Of a stretch of 38,071 nucleotides of DNA, positions 6,057 to 13,829 are shown one piece after another (the stretch's first letter is position 1; the number at the start of each line of letters is the position of its first letter). The notes below the pieces were generated by a model. The model saw nothing but the letters and a program-made list of their open reading frames with translations. It was not told the origin of the DNA and did no database searches. Source of the stretch: Acidobacteriota bacterium (GTDB lineage Bacteria; Acidobacteriota; Terriglobia; Bryobacterales; Bryobacteraceae); NCBI GenBank assembly GCA_026394075.1, contig JAPKYX010000014.1:1-38071 (forward strand), in the 5' to 3' direction. Made by a program: the position numbers and the translations under genes.

Positions 6057-9000
6057 ATGATGAATCGAGTTCTGAAATCAATTTTTTGCCTGACCGCTTT
6101 CAGCGCACTGCTGGCCGCTCAGGTGAGTACCGGAAGTATTGTCGGCTCCGTCACCGACGCCACTGGGGCCACCGTCCCGGGGGCGAAGATCACCATTCGG
6201 AATGTGGCGACCGGCTCGGAAAACAAGGAAGCAGCCAATGAATCCGGCGTGTTCCGCGTACCGTTTCTGCAGCCGGGAATCTATTCGGTGAAGGTGGACG
6301 CACCGGGCTTTTCGGCGGCGGATGTCCGTAACGTGGCGGTCGAATTGGGCAAGGAAGTCACGGTCAATGCTCGCCTGGAAGTGGGCTCGACCACCGAGAC
6401 GATCACGGTGGAAGCTGCGTCCAGCATTATTGAGACCTCTTCGGCCCAGGTGACCAACACGGTCAGCAGCGAGAAGATCATGTTCGCGCCCCGCGCCGAC
6501 CGCGGTGTCGACAATCTGGCCCTGCTTTCGCCCGGCGTGCAGCCCGGCATGGGCTTCACCAACAACAACGGCACTTCGCTTTCCGTGAACGGTCAGCGCA
6601 CGCGTGCCAACAACTTTCTGCTGGAAGGCCAGGACAACAACGACACCTCCGTCGGCGGTCCCGGCCTGTTTATGTCGAACCCGGAAGTGATTTCGGAGTT
6701 CTCGATCATCACCAACCAGTTCTCCGCTGAATACGGCCGCAACGCCGGAGCGATTGTGAACATTGGCCTCCGCGGCGGCGACAACCAGTTCCACGTCACC
6801 GGCAACTACCGCATGCGCAATGACCAGGCCCTGGGTACGATGACCAACTTCCAGCGCCGCGCCGGCAACCCGAGCGCGCCCAAGTTGATCGACAACTATC
6901 TGGGCGGCGCGGTGACCGGCCGCGTGATCAAGGATCGCTGGTTCTTCATGGGCTACGGCTACAACAACAAGCGCCGCACCGATGCGCGCTCGGAAGCGAC
7001 GGCAGCCAGTCTGACGCCGACCCCGGCGGGTCTTGAAACGCTGGGCCGGGCCTTCCCGAACTCGCCCACCGTTCGCGCTCTGCGTGAGTTGGGACCGTTC
7101 GGCGTGAAGCTGGGCACCACGCAGGCGGTTCCGTTCAACACGCAGACCATCACCGGACCGACGGGTCCCGTAAACGTGGAGATGGGCCGCATCATCCGCA
7201 CCTTCTCCCAGCCTTATGACTCGCTGGAATATGGCACGCGCCAGGACGTCAACCTGACCCAGAATCAGCGCCTGTCGGGCCGTTACCTCTACCAGGAACG
7301 CGTCACCCAAGCGGCCTCCGGCAGCGGCACTACCGGCTACCTGGTGAGCACCCCCGGCATCACGCACAACGCCGGCGGTACGCACACCTGGACCATCAAT
7401 CCGACCCTGGTGAACGAAGTCCGGTTCAGCTACCAGAAGAACGGCTTCTTCTTTGAAGGTGGTCCGTCTTTCCCGTTCGCCGAGATCAGCAAGAACATCG
7501 CCAGCTTCTCGTTCGACAACGGCAACCTGGGCTTCGGCTTGGCCAACAACCTGCCGCAGTACCGTCAGGTGAAGCGGTGGCAGTTCCAGGACAACATCTC
7601 GAAGCAGATTGGCCGCCACTTTATCAAGACCGGCTTGCAGATCTCGCAGGACCGCAATGAATTCGGCTTCCTGCCGAACGTCAACGGCAGCTACTTCTAT
7701 GCTGACTTGCAGAGCTTTGCCAACAACACGCCCCGTCAGTTGAACATGGCGGCCGGCGAAGCCATCCAGCGCCCGACGCAGACCGACAAGTTCTTCTACA
7801 TTCAGGACGACTGGAAGGTGACCAACAACCTGACCCTGAACATTGGCCTGCGCTATGAGTTCTCCGGCCAGCCCTTGAACGTGCTGAACGACCTGACGGT
7901 GAAGCGCGAATCCGATCCGGCCCGCGCGCTGTTTAACAGCAGCCTGCCGATCGAGGCGCGCACGGTGCGCCGCCTGAATGCCGACAAGAACAACTTCCAG
8001 CCCCGCTTGGGCTTCGCCTATGCGTCCAAGAGCCAGAGCTGGTGGATGAAGGATACCGTCATCCGCGGCGGCTATAGCGTGATGAATGAACCGGCGTTCT
8101 ACAACATGTTGTTGAACGTGCAGTCGTCCGCGCCGGTGGCGTTGGCCTATTCGCTGACGGGCGCTTCGGTGCCGGTCACCAGCGACTTTACCGGTGCCAA
8201 CATGCAGCGCATCACCCGTCCGCCGGCCGGCATCGACGCGCGCACGCTGAATCAGACGCAGTTTGATGGCTCGTTCCGCCTGCCCCGCATCCAATCCTGG
8301 AGCATCGGCATGCAGCGCCGAATCGGCCAGCGCCAGGGCTTTGAAGTCCGCTATGTGGGCACCAAGGGTGACGACCAGTTCATGACCGTCAATGGCAACC
8401 CGCTGATCACGGCCTTCACCGGCAATGGTTGGGGCAACCTGGTGCCGTCCGGCATCACCGGTGGCACCAACACCGCCTGCGCCAACTGCACGGGCCGTCA
8501 GGATGCCAACTTCGCGGCCATCCGCACCCGCAACAACGCGGCCTTCAACCGCTACCACGGTTTGCAGACCCGCTATGACGCGCGTCTGTTCAACCAGTTC
8601 CTGATCGGCAGCTCCTACACGTACTCGAAGAACATCGACAACGTCAGCGAGATCTTTGAAGCGGCGGGCAGTGGTTCTGTGGTGATTTCGCAGAGCCCGT
8701 TCGACCTGGTCAACGGCGAGCGCGGCCTGTCCAACATCGACCTGAAGCACGTCTGGACCATGAACTTCAGCTGGGAAATGCCCTGGATGAAGAGCCAGAA
8801 GGGTTTCCTGGGCCGCGTGGTGGGTGGCTGGCAAGTCTCCGGCATCACCAGCTGGTATGGTGGCCGCCCGATGCAGCCGCTGCAGACCAACTCCGGTGCT
8901 GGCACCGTCAACGACCGTACGTTCCTGGGAGCCTTCGTCGGCGCTCGCGATCAGGTGCGGCCGTTCCCTGGCAACCCCAATGCACCCGTCAACACCGTGG

Positions 9001-9368
9001 GCCGGATTCTGCCCAGCGGCTTGATGGTGAACCAGTTCAACCAGACGCAGGCCGTCAGCTTGAACGACGTTCGCTGGGTGTACAACAATGCCGATTCCGC
9101 GCGGTTCTTCCGTACCCCGTTCGGCATCGGCCGCAACGTGATGCGCGGACCGCGGACCTTTACGCAGGACGCCTCGTTCTACAAGAACCTGAACGTCACC
9201 GAACGCCTGAAGCTGCAGTTCCGCTTTGAGGCCACCAATCTGTTGAACAACACGAACCTGCTGATCCCGAACCTGAATATCGAGCAGGGCGTGGCGGCGT
9301 TCCTCAATCCGCAGGAGACCGAAAGCACCCCCCGCGTTGTCACGGTGGGCATGCGCATCTTCTGGTAA
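6057..9368 (+). CDS. Oar-like TonB-dependent outer-membrane receptor
   Basis: About 1103 residues from the ATG at 6057 (or 6060), chosen because the purine-rich GGGGGAGAGGG lies just upstream and a signal peptide follows at once (M-M-N-R-V-L-K-S-I-F, ending L-L-A-A-Q). A frame continues upstream to 5850 but encodes nothing signal-like. Residues about 24-110 are a carboxypeptidase-regulatory-like Ig fold (S-I-V-G-S-V-T-D-A-T-G-A-T-V-P-G). A plug-like region follows (S-V-N-G-Q-R-T-R-A-N-N-F-L-L-E-G), then a large beta-barrel rich in aromatic, Asn and Arg residues, ending V-G-M-R-I-F-W with the terminal aromatic of outer-membrane proteins. These receptors, numerous in Acidobacteria, are presumed to take up oligosaccharides or other large nutrients. 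The substrate is unknown, and no degradative enzyme is adjacent. Confidence 0.9.
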   Translation: MMNRVLKSIFCLTAFSALLAAQVSTGSIVGSVTDATGATVPGAKITIRNVATGSENKEAANESGVFRVPFLQPGIYSVKVDAPGFSAADVRNVAVELGKEVTVNARLEVGSTTETITVEAASSIIETSSAQVTNTVSSEKIMFAPRADRGVDNLALLSPGVQPGMGFTNNNGTSLSVNGQRTRANNFLLEGQDNNDTSVGGPGLFMSNPEVISEFSIITNQFSAEYGRNAGAIVNIGLRGGDNQFHVTGNYRMRNDQALGTMTNFQRRAGNPSAPKLIDNYLGGAVTGRVIKDRWFFMGYGYNNKRRTDARSEATAASLTPTPAGLETLGRAFPNSPTVRALRELGPFGVKLGTTQAVPFNTQTITGPTGPVNVEMGRIIRTFSQPYDSLEYGTRQDVNLTQNQRLSGRYLYQERVTQAASGSGTTGYLVSTPGITHNAGGTHTWTINPTLVNEVRFSYQKNGFFFEGGPSFPFAEISKNIASFSFDNGNLGFGLANNLPQYRQVKRWQFQDNISKQIGRHFIKTGLQISQDRNEFGFLPNVNGSYFYADLQSFANNTPRQLNMAAGEAIQRPTQTDKFFYIQDDWKVTNNLTLNIGLRYEFSGQPLNVLNDLTVKRESDPARALFNSSLPIEARTVRRLNADKNNFQPRLGFAYASKSQSWWMKDTVIRGGYSVMNEPAFYNMLLNVQSSAPVALAYSLTGASVPVTSDFTGANMQRITRPPAGIDARTLNQTQFDGSFRLPRIQSWSIGMQRRIGQRQGFEVRYVGTKGDDQFMTVNGNPLITAFTGNGWGNLVPSGITGGTNTACANCTGRQDANFAAIRTRNNAAFNRYHGLQTRYDARLFNQFLIGSSYTYSKNIDNVSEIFEAAGSGSVVISQSPFDLVNGERGLSNIDLKHVWTMNFSWEMPWMKSQKGFLGRVVGGWQVSGITSWYGGRPMQPLQTNSGAGTVNDRTFLGAFVGARDQVRPFPGNPNAPVNTVGRILPSGLMVNQFNQTQAVSLNDVRWVYNNADSARFFRTPFGIGRNVMRGPRTFTQDASFYKNLNVTERLKLQFRFEATNLLNNTNLLIPNLNIEQGVAAFLNPQETESTPRVVTVGMRIFW

Positions 9369-9396
9369 GCAAAAGAGTCCGTTCGTTGGCTCCCTT

Positions 9397-9429
9397 GGCC
9401 CGTCGCGGTTCGCCGCGGCGGGCCTTTTT
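9397..9429 (+). terminator. Rho-independent terminator of the receptor gene
   Basis: GGCCCGTCGCGG (9397-9408), a TTCG loop, CCGCGGCGGGCC (9413-9424), then TTTTT: a 12-bp stem with one G-U pair and a stable UUCG tetraloop, 29 bases after the stop codon. Confidence 0.92.
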
Positions 9430-9453
9430 GTTTGTGGCATGGCTTGACGGTTT

Positions 9454-9489
9454 TTGACCTGCCGATCAGGCTGGAATAACATTGTTATT
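9454..9489 (+). promoter_or_regulatory. mazEF promoter with operator palindrome over the -10
   Basis: TTGACC (9454-9459), a 17-base spacer and TAACAT (9477-9482) form a plausible sigma70 promoter. The perfect inverted repeat AATAACA-T-TGTTATT (9475-9489) covers the -10 and the predicted start, as expected for autorepression by the antitoxin. The predicted start lies only about 3-5 bases before the mazE ATG, and there is no Shine-Dalgarno, so the mRNA should be nearly leaderless. Confidence 0.65.
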
Positions 9490-9492
9490 ATC

Positions 9493-9756
9493 ATGCGCCC
9501 CATCCATGTCACCATCCGGCAGATTGGGAACTCACAAGGAGTTGTGATTCCGAAGCCTATCCTGGCTCAGTTGGGCCTGGACAGCCAGGTAGGGGCCGAG
9601 ATGACGATTGAGAATGGGGCATTGGTGTTGCGGCGGCCGTCTGCGCCGGTGCGAAGTGGCTGGGCTGCGGCATCGATCAAGGTGGCGGAGTCCGGCGACG
9701 ATGAATTGGTGATGGGTGAGTTTGCGAACTCCGAAGATGCGGAGTGGGCTTGGTGA
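9493..9756 (+). CDS. mazE: MazE-like antitoxin (AbrB/SpoVT swapped-hairpin)
   Basis: An 87-residue antitoxin. The start is placed at 9493, because M-R-P-I-H-V-T-I-R-Q-I-G-N-S-Q-G-V-V-I-P is the standard beginning of the AbrB-type DNA-binding fold; the upstream in-frame Met at 9454 lies inside the promoter. Residues 1-50 bind DNA as a dimer. The acidic C-terminus (E-S-G-D-D-E-L-V-M-G-E-F-A-N-S-E-D-A-E-W) is the segment that normally wraps the toxin. The gene overlaps the toxin start by three bases. The antitoxin-toxin complex probably binds the palindrome at 9475-9489. Confidence 0.88.
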   Translation: MRPIHVTIRQIGNSQGVVIPKPILAQLGLDSQVGAEMTIENGALVLRRPSAPVRSGWAAASIKVAESGDDELVMGEFANSEDAEWAW

Positions 9757-10070
9757 AGCGAGGAGACATCTGGCTGGTCAACCTCGATCCCACGGCGGGC
9801 AGTGAGATCCAGAAGACCCGGCCCTGCGTGATCATCTCCCCAGCCGAAATGCACGATCATTTGCGCACCGCGCTGGTGGCACCGATGACCACGGCCGGTC
9901 GCGAAGCACCGTTCCGAATCGCTGTCACCCACGGCGGGCGGGACGGGCTGATCTTGCTCGATCAGGTTCGCGCCGTGGACAAGATCCGTCTGGTGAAGAG
10001 GCTGGGGACCATCTCGGCCAAGACGCTCGCCGCGACGCTGAAGACACTGCAAGAGGTGTTCGCCGAATGA
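9753..10070 (+). CDS. mazF: MazF/PemK endoribonuclease toxin
   Basis: A 105-residue toxin of the PemK/MazF fold, which cuts mRNA or rRNA at short sequences. The N-terminus K-R-G-D-I-W-L-V-N-L-D-P-T-A-G-S-E-I-Q-K, followed by T-R-P-C-V-I-I-S, is the classic signature and includes the conserved catalytic Arg and the nearby Thr/Ser loop. I place the start at the GTG at 9753, which overlaps the mazE stop (GTGA) and has GGAG at 9741-9744, 8 bases upstream. An alternative GTG at 9744 would add three residues. It forms a co-transcribed pair with mazE. Confidence 0.9.
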   Translation: MKRGDIWLVNLDPTAGSEIQKTRPCVIISPAEMHDHLRTALVAPMTTAGREAPFRIAVTHGGRDGLILLDQVRAVDKIRLVKRLGTISAKTLAATLKTLQEVFAE

Positions 10071-10132
10071 TCAGAGGCGAGCGGACTGCTCGGCACTTCG
10101 TACCCCCCAAGCCGACGCGCTAGCCTGGAGTG

Positions 10133-11032
10133 ATGGAGCGTACCGCCCACCGGGCGATGAATCTTTCGTTTGCCGTGGGCGTGGCTATGCTGATTGGCAA
10201 ATGCCTGGCGTGGTGGCTGACCGGGTCCACGGCCATCATGTCCGATGCGGCCGAGTCGATCATTCATGTCTTCGCGGTGGGCTTTGCGTCCTTCAGCCTC
10301 CGTTTGGCCGCGCGTCCGGCCAGTGACCGGTTCTTTTATGGCTATGAGAAGATCAGCTTCTTCTCGGCCGGCTTTGAAGGTGCGCTGATCACCATTGCGG
10401 CGATCACCATCATCGGCACCGCCATCGAAAAGTGGATGCGGGGCCTGGAACTGGAGCGGTTGAGCGAAGGCACCATCATTGTCGCCGCCGCCTCCGGCAT
10501 CAACTTCGCGCTGGGCTGGTATCTGGTCCGCGTTGGGAAGCGCGAGCACAATATCATCCTGGAAGCCAACGGCCAGCACGTACTGACCGATAGCTGGACC
10601 AGCTTTGGGGTCATCATCGGGCTAATTCTGGTGCTGGCCACCGGCTGGAAGCCGTTTGACCCCATCTGCGCCATCGTGGTCGCGCTGCAGATTCTCTATT
10701 CCGGGGCGCAGTTGATGATTGGCAGCATCAAGGGCCTGCTGGACTACGCGGACCCGGAGGTGGGCGCCCGCATCAACGGGCTACTGAAGGCCATCTGCCA
10801 GGAGTACGGCGTCGAGTTTCACGAGATGCGCTTCCGCTCCACCGGCCAGCGGTTGCTGGTTCGCGCCCACCTACTGTTCCCGGCGGTGACGGAGATCGGC
10901 GAGGCCCACCGGGTGGCCACCTTGATTGAACAACGCCTGGCCGCGGAGTTCGACCAGCCGTGCGAGCTAGAAACCCACCTGGAGTCTCTCGAAGATCACG
11001 CCGCTGTTCACGGACATCATTCAGCAAATTAG
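10133..11032 (+). CDS. Cation diffusion facilitator (CDF) metal transporter
   Basis: A 299-residue CDF protein that exports divalent metals such as Zn, Co, Cd or Fe in exchange for protons. Six membrane segments span about residues 10-200, followed by the cytoplasmic metallochaperone-like domain (about 210-285) and a His-rich end (H-A-A-V-H-G-H-H). The transport site in helix 5 is H149-x3-D153 (H-V-L-T-D). The helix 2 pair reads E41-x3-H45 (S-D-A-A-E-S-I-I-H) where many members have D/H-x3-D, so metal preference cannot be assumed. A GTG at 10130 is an alternative start. TGGAG lies immediately upstream, as does TAGCCT (10121-10126), a possible -10. The stop codon TAG is shared with the left end of the palindromic repeat at 11031. 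Confidence 0.88.
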   Translation: MERTAHRAMNLSFAVGVAMLIGKCLAWWLTGSTAIMSDAAESIIHVFAVGFASFSLRLAARPASDRFFYGYEKISFFSAGFEGALITIAAITIIGTAIEKWMRGLELERLSEGTIIVAAASGINFALGWYLVRVGKREHNIILEANGQHVLTDSWTSFGVIIGLILVLATGWKPFDPICAIVVALQILYSGAQLMIGSIKGLLDYADPEVGARINGLLKAICQEYGVEFHEMRFRSTGQRLLVRAHLLFPAVTEIGEAHRVATLIEQRLAAEFDQPCELETHLESLEDHAAVHGHHSAN

Positions 11033-11096
11033 CCCCCTGCGTGAGCTTGGGGCTTGTTCACGCACCCGAAGAAGCCCCAAGCTGACGCATGGGGCT
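11031..11096. repeat. Palindromic dispersed element, copy 1
   Basis: Two 25-base arms (11031-11055 and 11072-11096), inverted with two mismatches, flank a 16-base loop. The right arm, AAGCCCCAAGCT plus GACGCATGGGGCT, is identical over all 25 bases to the right arm of the copy at 37511-37535. The first two bases are part of the CDF stop codon. It sits between the convergent CDF and htpX genes and could act as a two-way terminator, although no T-run follows. It is REP-like in size; the family is not recognised. Confidence 0.85.
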
Positions 11097-11126
11097 AGGG
11101 TTCCTGCCTAAGAGCAGGGGATGCTC

Positions 11127-11969
11127 TTACTGCAAACGCTCCAGGGCGGCGATGCGGTCTTCGGTGGCGGGGTGGGTGGAGAACAGCTTCATCATCGACG
11201 CGCCCGAGAACGGGGCGATGATGTACATGTGCGCCGTGGCCGGGGAGGCGTCCATCGGGATGCGGTGGGACCAGGTTTCCAGCTTCCGGAGCGCGCTGAT
11301 CATGTTGCTGGCGCTGCCGGTGTACTTGGCCGCCGCCGCATCCGCGCCATATTCGCGGGTGCGCGAGATCGCCAGTTGGATCAGCAAAGCCGCGATCGGG
11401 GCCACGATCATCATTACCAGGCCGCCGATGGGCGAGCCACCTTCTTCATCATCGTTCGACCGGCCGCCCATGAAGAACGCCATCCGGCCCAGAAACGTAA
11501 TCGCCGAGCCAATGGTGGCCGCAATGGAGCTGACCAGGATGTCGCGGTTCAAGATGTGGCCCAGTTCATGGGCGATGACGGCCTCTACTTCGCGGTCATC
11601 CATCAGTTCCAGCAACCCGGCGCTGACGGCGACCGAAGAATGGTTGGGGTCTCGGCCGGTGGCGAAGGCGTTGGGCGAATCTTCCGGTAGCACCCACAGG
11701 CGCGGCATCGGGATGCCCATTTTGCGGCACAGGTTGGCCGTCATCGGCGCGATCCGCTGCCAGATGTGTGGGTTCTCTTCTTCGCTGACCCGGATGGCAC
11801 CGCTCATCATGAGGGCCATCTTCTCGGAAAAGAAGTAGCTGAAGAAGTTCATCGCGATGGCCAGCACCAAGCCCATCGTCAGGCCACCGCGGCCCCCGAT
11901 CGCTTGGCCGCCCACCAGCAGCAGCCCGCTTAACAATCCCAGCAACAGCACGGTCTTTAGGTTGTTCAT
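11127..11969 (-). CDS. htpX: HtpX-like M48 membrane metalloprotease
   Basis: A 280-residue zinc protease that degrades misfolded inner-membrane proteins. The start at 11969 (M-N-N-L-K-T-V-L-L-L-G-L-L-S-G) is chosen because the first membrane helix begins there; the longer frame to 12065 has no family similarity. Two N-terminal helices (about 5-20 and 30-48) precede the catalytic H134-E135-L-G-H138. Another hydrophobic pair (about 145-165 and 185-200) follows, and then R-E-Y-G-A-D with the third zinc ligand Glu. The C-terminus matches HtpX (S-T-H-P-A-T-E-D-R-I-A-A-L). It lies downstream of hsp20 on the same strand but behind a terminator (12064-12096), so it should have its own promoter, perhaps with shared stress control. 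Confidence 0.92.
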   Translation of the reverse strand: MNNLKTVLLLGLLSGLLLVGGQAIGGRGGLTMGLVLAIAMNFFSYFFSEKMALMMSGAIRVSEEENPHIWQRIAPMTANLCRKMGIPMPRLWVLPEDSPNAFATGRDPNHSSVAVSAGLLELMDDREVEAVIAHELGHILNRDILVSSIAATIGSAITFLGRMAFFMGGRSNDDEEGGSPIGGLVMMIVAPIAALLIQLAISRTREYGADAAAAKYTGSASNMISALRKLETWSHRIPMDASPATAHMYIIAPFSGASMMKLFSTHPATEDRIAALERLQ

Positions 11970-12063
11970 AGTTGAAGTCAAAGCCTTCTTTTTAGTATGA
12001 CGCTCCGGGCGCGCATTGGGGTTCAATCCCTTGCGGGCCCCGGGCGGGTCTTTCCAAACGCCC

Positions 12064-12096
12064 AAAAAGGGGCGAGGACCAAACGGTCCCCGCCCC
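12064..12096 (-). terminator. Rho-independent terminator of hsp20
   Basis: On the minus strand GGGGCGGGGACC, a 4-base loop and GGTCCTCGCCCC (12096 to 12069) form a 12-bp stem with one G-U pair, followed by TTTTT (12068-12064). It separates hsp20 from htpX. Confidence 0.9.
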
Positions 12097-12125
12097 CCTT
12101 CAATCGGTTCGAGCTGAAGCGAGGG

Positions 12126-12560
12126 TTATTCGCCCTTCACTTCCACCTTTACCTGGCGCGGTTTGGCGATCTCTTTCTTGGGGATCGAGACCGTCAGGAC
12201 ACCATTCTTCAACTCTGCTTTGACGTTCTCAGAATCGAGCGTTTCCGGCAGCGTGAAGGCACGGGCGAAGGCACCGTAGCCGCGTTCGATGCGGTGGTAG
12301 CCCTTGCCGTTTTCCGTCTTTTCGAACTTCCGCTCACCCTTCAGGGTCAGCGTGCCGTTCTCCAGGCGGATATCGATATCAGCCAGTTTGACGTCGGGAA
12401 GGTCGGCCTTCAACACGACATCATTCTCGTTCTCGAGGATATCGACAGGCGGGGACCAGGGCCGATTGGTATCGGCAAACAGGCGGTTCATGGTGTCCGC
12501 GAAGATGGTGCCGGTGAACTGGTCCAGGTCAGCAGCGGGGGTGTAATTCATGAGAGTCAT
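12126..12560 (-). CDS. Hsp20/alpha-crystallin small heat-shock protein
   Basis: A 144-residue ATP-independent chaperone that holds unfolding proteins. The alpha-crystallin domain spans about residues 35-135, with W-S-P-P-V-D-I-L-E at its start, the L-P-D-V strand, G-E-R-K-F at the centre, the arginine-rich Y-H-R-I-E-R-G-Y-G-A-F-A-R-A-F strand, and the family signature A-E-L-K-N-G-V-L-T-V-S-I-P-K near the end. I start it at 12560, because a perfect AGGAGG (12576-12571) lies 10 bases upstream; a start at 12590 would place that site inside the gene. It has a strong sigma70-type promoter at 12623-12651 and its own terminator, and is divergent from the DUF6807 gene. Confidence 0.93.
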   Translation of the reverse strand: MTLMNYTPAADLDQFTGTIFADTMNRLFADTNRPWSPPVDILENENDVVLKADLPDVKLADIDIRLENGTLTLKGERKFEKTENGKGYHRIERGYGAFARAFTLPETLDSENVKAELKNGVLTVSIPKKEIAKPRQVKVEVKGE

Positions 12561-12622
12561 GGTGGGAAAACCTCCTACGTTCAAATTCATTTGGTTCTTG
12601 TTGGAATCCTTATTCCTTCTTG

Positions 12623-12651
12623 AATATAAAATATGCGCGTCTCACTGTCAA
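12623..12651 (-). promoter_or_regulatory. Strong sigma70 promoter of hsp20
   Basis: On the minus strand TTGACA (12651-12646), exactly 17 bases, then TATATT (12628-12623): a perfect -35, near-perfect -10 and ideal spacing. The predicted start is near 12616, giving a leader of about 55 bases. No CIRCE inverted repeat is seen. Confidence 0.8.
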
Positions 12652-12800
12652 GTAATTTCCATCACGCATCATCACCGAAAGCGGGTTTCGCGGCTAACGC
12701 CCTGAACCTAAGGCGAATATTTTCCTGCTCCACCCGTCACTCGCCGCCGGTTTCCGGGCTCGCTAGCCCTCAACCCGACATCGGGCGTATGATAGACACC

Positions 12801-13721
12801 ATGTTTTCCTCGATTTCATGTCGGGCTTTGGTTGTTTCCCTGCTGAGTGCGGCCGCCATGGTGGGCCAAGTGGCGATCAAGCTGGAGGGCACCACCGCCC
12901 ACGTCTCGCTGGGCGGCCAGCCCTTCACCAGCTTCTATGCAGCAGGCGCGAACAAGCCCTACCTGCACCCCTTGCGGACGGCTTCGGGCAAAGTGATCAC
13001 CCGAAACTTCCCGATGGCGGACGTCGCGGGCGAGACCCGCGACCATGAGCATCACCGGGGCCTCTGGTTTACCCATGGCGACGTGAACGGCTGGGATTTT
13101 TGGGCCAATGAGCCTACCCAGAAGGGCGTCGGCAAAGGGATCGGCAAGGTGATTTTGGCCGGGCCGGTGCGGGTGAAGGGCGACACGATCCTGGCCACCT
13201 TTGAGTGGGTGGACGGCCAGGGCGCCAAGCTGCTGCGCGAAACCCGGACCATGAAGTTTGCGGCGGGGCAAGTGATCGACTTTGATTTCACGCTGACGGC
13301 GCTGGCGCCGGTGAAGTTTGGCGACACCAAGGAAGGCACGTTCGCTCTCCGATTGCGCGACGAACTGACGGAGAAGAAGGGCACGGCCAAGCTCCGCAGC
13401 TCCACTGGCGGCGTCGGGATGAAGAACGTCTGGGGCAAGGCAGCCCCGTGGGTGGACTATTCAGGCGAGCTGGAAGGCGAGCCGGTGGGCGTCACGATCT
13501 TCGATCACCCGGGCAATCCCCGCCACCCCACCACGTGGCACGCCCGGGACTACGGCCTGTTTGCGGCCAATATCTTTGGTACGCACGATTTTCTGAATGA
13601 CAAGACGAAGGACGGCAGCTTGACGCTGGAGACTGGCAAATCCATCCGTTTCCGTTACCGGCTGGCGATCCATGGCTACGACGCGGCGGCCGCCTTTGCC
13701 GCCTACGCCAATACCCGCTAG
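12801..13721 (+). CDS. Exported DUF6807 (PmoA-family) protein
   Basis: A 306-residue protein with a signal peptide (M-F-S-S-I-S-C-R-A-L-V-V-S-L-L-S-A-A-A-M-V-G-Q). The mature part matches the DUF6807 family, misleadingly called methane-oxygenase PmoA family: Y-L-H-P-L at about 54-58, the H-E-H-H-R-G-L-W-F block at about 82-90, and the F-D-H-P-G-N-P-R-H-P-T-T-W-H-A-R-D-Y-G-L block near residue 240. These proteins occur in large numbers in Planctomycetes and Acidobacteria, often near sugar-degrading genes; their function is unproven. The His-rich conserved blocks suggest a metal or sugar site. A TATGAT hexamer (12788-12793) lies 7 bases before this ATG and no Shine-Dalgarno is present. An alternative ATG at 12789 overlaps that hexamer. 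Confidence 0.83.
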   Translation: MFSSISCRALVVSLLSAAAMVGQVAIKLEGTTAHVSLGGQPFTSFYAAGANKPYLHPLRTASGKVITRNFPMADVAGETRDHEHHRGLWFTHGDVNGWDFWANEPTQKGVGKGIGKVILAGPVRVKGDTILATFEWVDGQGAKLLRETRTMKFAAGQVIDFDFTLTALAPVKFGDTKEGTFALRLRDELTEKKGTAKLRSSTGGVGMKNVWGKAAPWVDYSGELEGEPVGVTIFDHPGNPRHPTTWHARDYGLFAANIFGTHDFLNDKTKDGSLTLETGKSIRFRYRLAIHGYDAAAAFAAYANTR

Positions 13722-13829
13722 GGCGGCACTAAATTGCCCTAGGGCGACAACTTTGAGGTCCGGGCCGGGGTTTCCACCGCTAGACTGTTTGTATCAAGCA
13801 GCTTTCGTCAAGAAAAGCGGGGATGGCAC

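Noticed and set aside
6078-9515. A 1145-residue open frame on the minus strand opposite the receptor gene
   Set aside because: It lies antisense to a clear Oar-like receptor, has no domain-like segments and is rich in His, Arg, Val and Ala, as expected for the complement of GC-biased codons. It also runs across the terminator and the mazE start.
10106-10126. Possible third copy of the palindromic element near 10106
   Set aside because: CCCCAAGCCGACGC matches 13 of 14 bases of one arm core, but there is no opposite arm and the similarity stops at once, so it may be chance.
12633-12800. Upstream extension of the DUF6807 frame
   Set aside because: The extension crosses the hsp20 promoter region and would bury the signal peptide; the start at 12801 fits the family length.
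13735-13744. GCCCTAGGGC palindrome before the first DUF1549 gene
   Set aside because: A 10-base GC-rich palindrome is not rare in this composition, and no promoter or T-run goes with it.
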